Of a stretch of DNA of 30,052 bases, positions 29,302 to 30,052 are shown in pieces (positions within the stretch are counted from its first letter, which is position 1; each line of letters begins with the position of its first letter). The notes under the pieces are model-generated. The model ran no database searches. It had not been told where the DNA came from and saw nothing but the letters and a program-made list of their open reading frames with translations. The stretch is taken from contig JAIPFU010000008.1 in the NCBI GenBank assembly GCA_021736505.1, positions 1 to 30,052 on the forward strand, written 5' to 3'. A program made the translations under genes and the position numbers. The stretch is from Spirochaetia bacterium (GTDB lineage Bacteria; Spirochaetota; Spirochaetia; PWKH01).

Positions 29302-30052
29302 ATGCGTACAAAACGTGTCTATTTCTATGACATGTTCAGTTTATTTCTCATGATAAATATCGTCGCATTGGCTGTGCTCTGCCCGGTTTTCTATATGAGA
29401 GGGGCGTTTGCAGCTGCGGCGGTTTTCGGTGGGCTGACTTGTGTCCTCGGCTGGACGTACTGGCTGAATCACGGGGGCAAGGTACGGTTATGGGCGGTCT
29501 ATCTTGATCTGGCTGTAATTCTCTGTGTTTCTGTTCCGGCCTACTGGCTCCTGACTGGCGGAATTCAGGGGCCGCTCTTATATATTATGCCTGTGCTTGC
29601 TTTAGTGGTATATATGATGGGTGAGCCCAGGAGTATTCTCTTTTTTCTCTTACTTCAGATGCTTATTCTTGGCGGTCTGACTGCGGCCCAGTATCTTCGT
29701 CCGGATATCATTCTGCACTCCTTTTCAGAGCCTTTGCAGTCGGCGCTCATTCTGGTGAGTCTGCTTTTCAGTATGGGCTTGCTGCTGCTGATTATCTACT
29801 ATTATGAAAAACGTTTTGTCTATGAGCGGACCATGCTGAAGCTGTATGCAGAGAAGCTGGAGGTTATTTCCCGGACGGACAGGCTTACGGGTATTCTGAA
29901 CCACGGTGCTATCAAGCAGAAAATTGATGATGAGATTGTCCGGGCTAAGCGTTACGACCGGGATTTTTCTCTTCTGCTTCTGGATGTGGATAATTTTAAG
30001 AATATCAACGATACCTTCGGTCATTCTGAGGGGGATAGAATTATGTGCAGGG
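29302..30052 (+). CDS. Membrane-anchored GGDEF (diguanylate cyclase) protein, partial
   Basis: The first 250 residues of a probable c-di-GMP synthase. Residues 1-170 carry about six hydrophobic helices (for example SLFLMINIVALAVLCPVFYM near the start and LILVSLLFSMGLLLLIIYYY near 165), so the sensor part sits in the inner membrane with little periplasmic domain. A short coiled stretch follows (ERTMLKLYAEKLEVIS), then the cyclase domain start: RTDRLTGILNHGAIKQ, LLLLDVDNFKNINDTFGH and SEGD, with the metal-binding Asp of DVDNFK. The window ends before the GGDEF active-site loop and I-site, so activity cannot be judged. ATG 29302 has AGGTG five bases upstream. Confidence 0.9.
   Translation, partial: MRTKRVYFYDMFSLFLMINIVALAVLCPVFYMRGAFAAAAVFGGLTCVLGWTYWLNHGGKVRLWAVYLDLAVILCVSVPAYWLLTGGIQGPLLYIMPVLALVVYMMGEPRSILFFLLLQMLILGGLTAAQYLRPDIILHSFSEPLQSALILVSLLFSMGLLLLIIYYYEKRFVYERTMLKLYAEKLEVISRTDRLTGILNHGAIKQKIDDEIVRAKRYDRDFSLLLLDVDNFKNINDTFGHSEGDRIMCR

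Overview
The window looks like chromosomal DNA of a spirochaete, most likely from the Spirochaeta/Treponema side of the phylum. This is inferred from the mix of genes: a patatin with an outer-membrane-type C-terminal half, short signal-peptide barrel proteins, spirochaete-style lipoproteins, a free-standing RRM protein, a membrane pyrophosphatase and a very large cytoplasmic GH13-family protein. Base composition is intermediate. TTG and GTG starts are common. I saw no rRNA, tRNA, CRISPR array, phage module or intact insertion sequence.

Layout. 1-3600: the 5' end of a histidine-phosphatase gene (minus), then a UvrD/PcrA-type helicase whose end overlaps a transglutaminase-fold lipoprotein gene. 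3667-6115 (minus): a tightly coupled set of a 57-residue small ORF, a 490-residue three-helix membrane protein with a long charged tail, and a DUF1848 iron-sulfur-type protein. 6327-9938: YjbQ, then a patatin with an 18-bp repeat linker, facing an alpha/beta hydrolase that overlaps it tail to tail. 10226-12261: a PAS-like/LuxR regulator with a strong promoter, a zinc-ribbon Nudix hydrolase, and an RRM protein on the other strand. 12553-15584 (minus): a K+-dependent membrane pyrophosphatase followed by a duplicated-domain protein of unknown function. 16013-19006: a small barrel protein, then a MarR-MATE pair with a probable operator. 19077-22434 (minus): a lipoprotein, and a divergent dicarboxylate-symporter homologue that overlaps a multi-helix membrane protein. 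22646-30052: glutamine-dependent NAD synthetase, the 1184-residue GH13 protein, peptidyl-tRNA hydrolase, and the first part of a membrane diguanylate cyclase that runs off the window.

Most genes are housekeeping or envelope functions in small units of one to three genes joined by 4-11 bp overlaps. No single large novel system stands out. The most distinctive features are the number of short tandem duplications (periods 6, 9, 12, 16 and 18 bp) in and between genes, several long palindromes in promoter regions, and a recurring extended -10 promoter form. The best candidates for undescribed functions are the small-ORF/490-residue/DUF1848 cluster, the symporter-like/multi-helix pair, and the duplicated-domain protein downstream of the pyrophosphatase.
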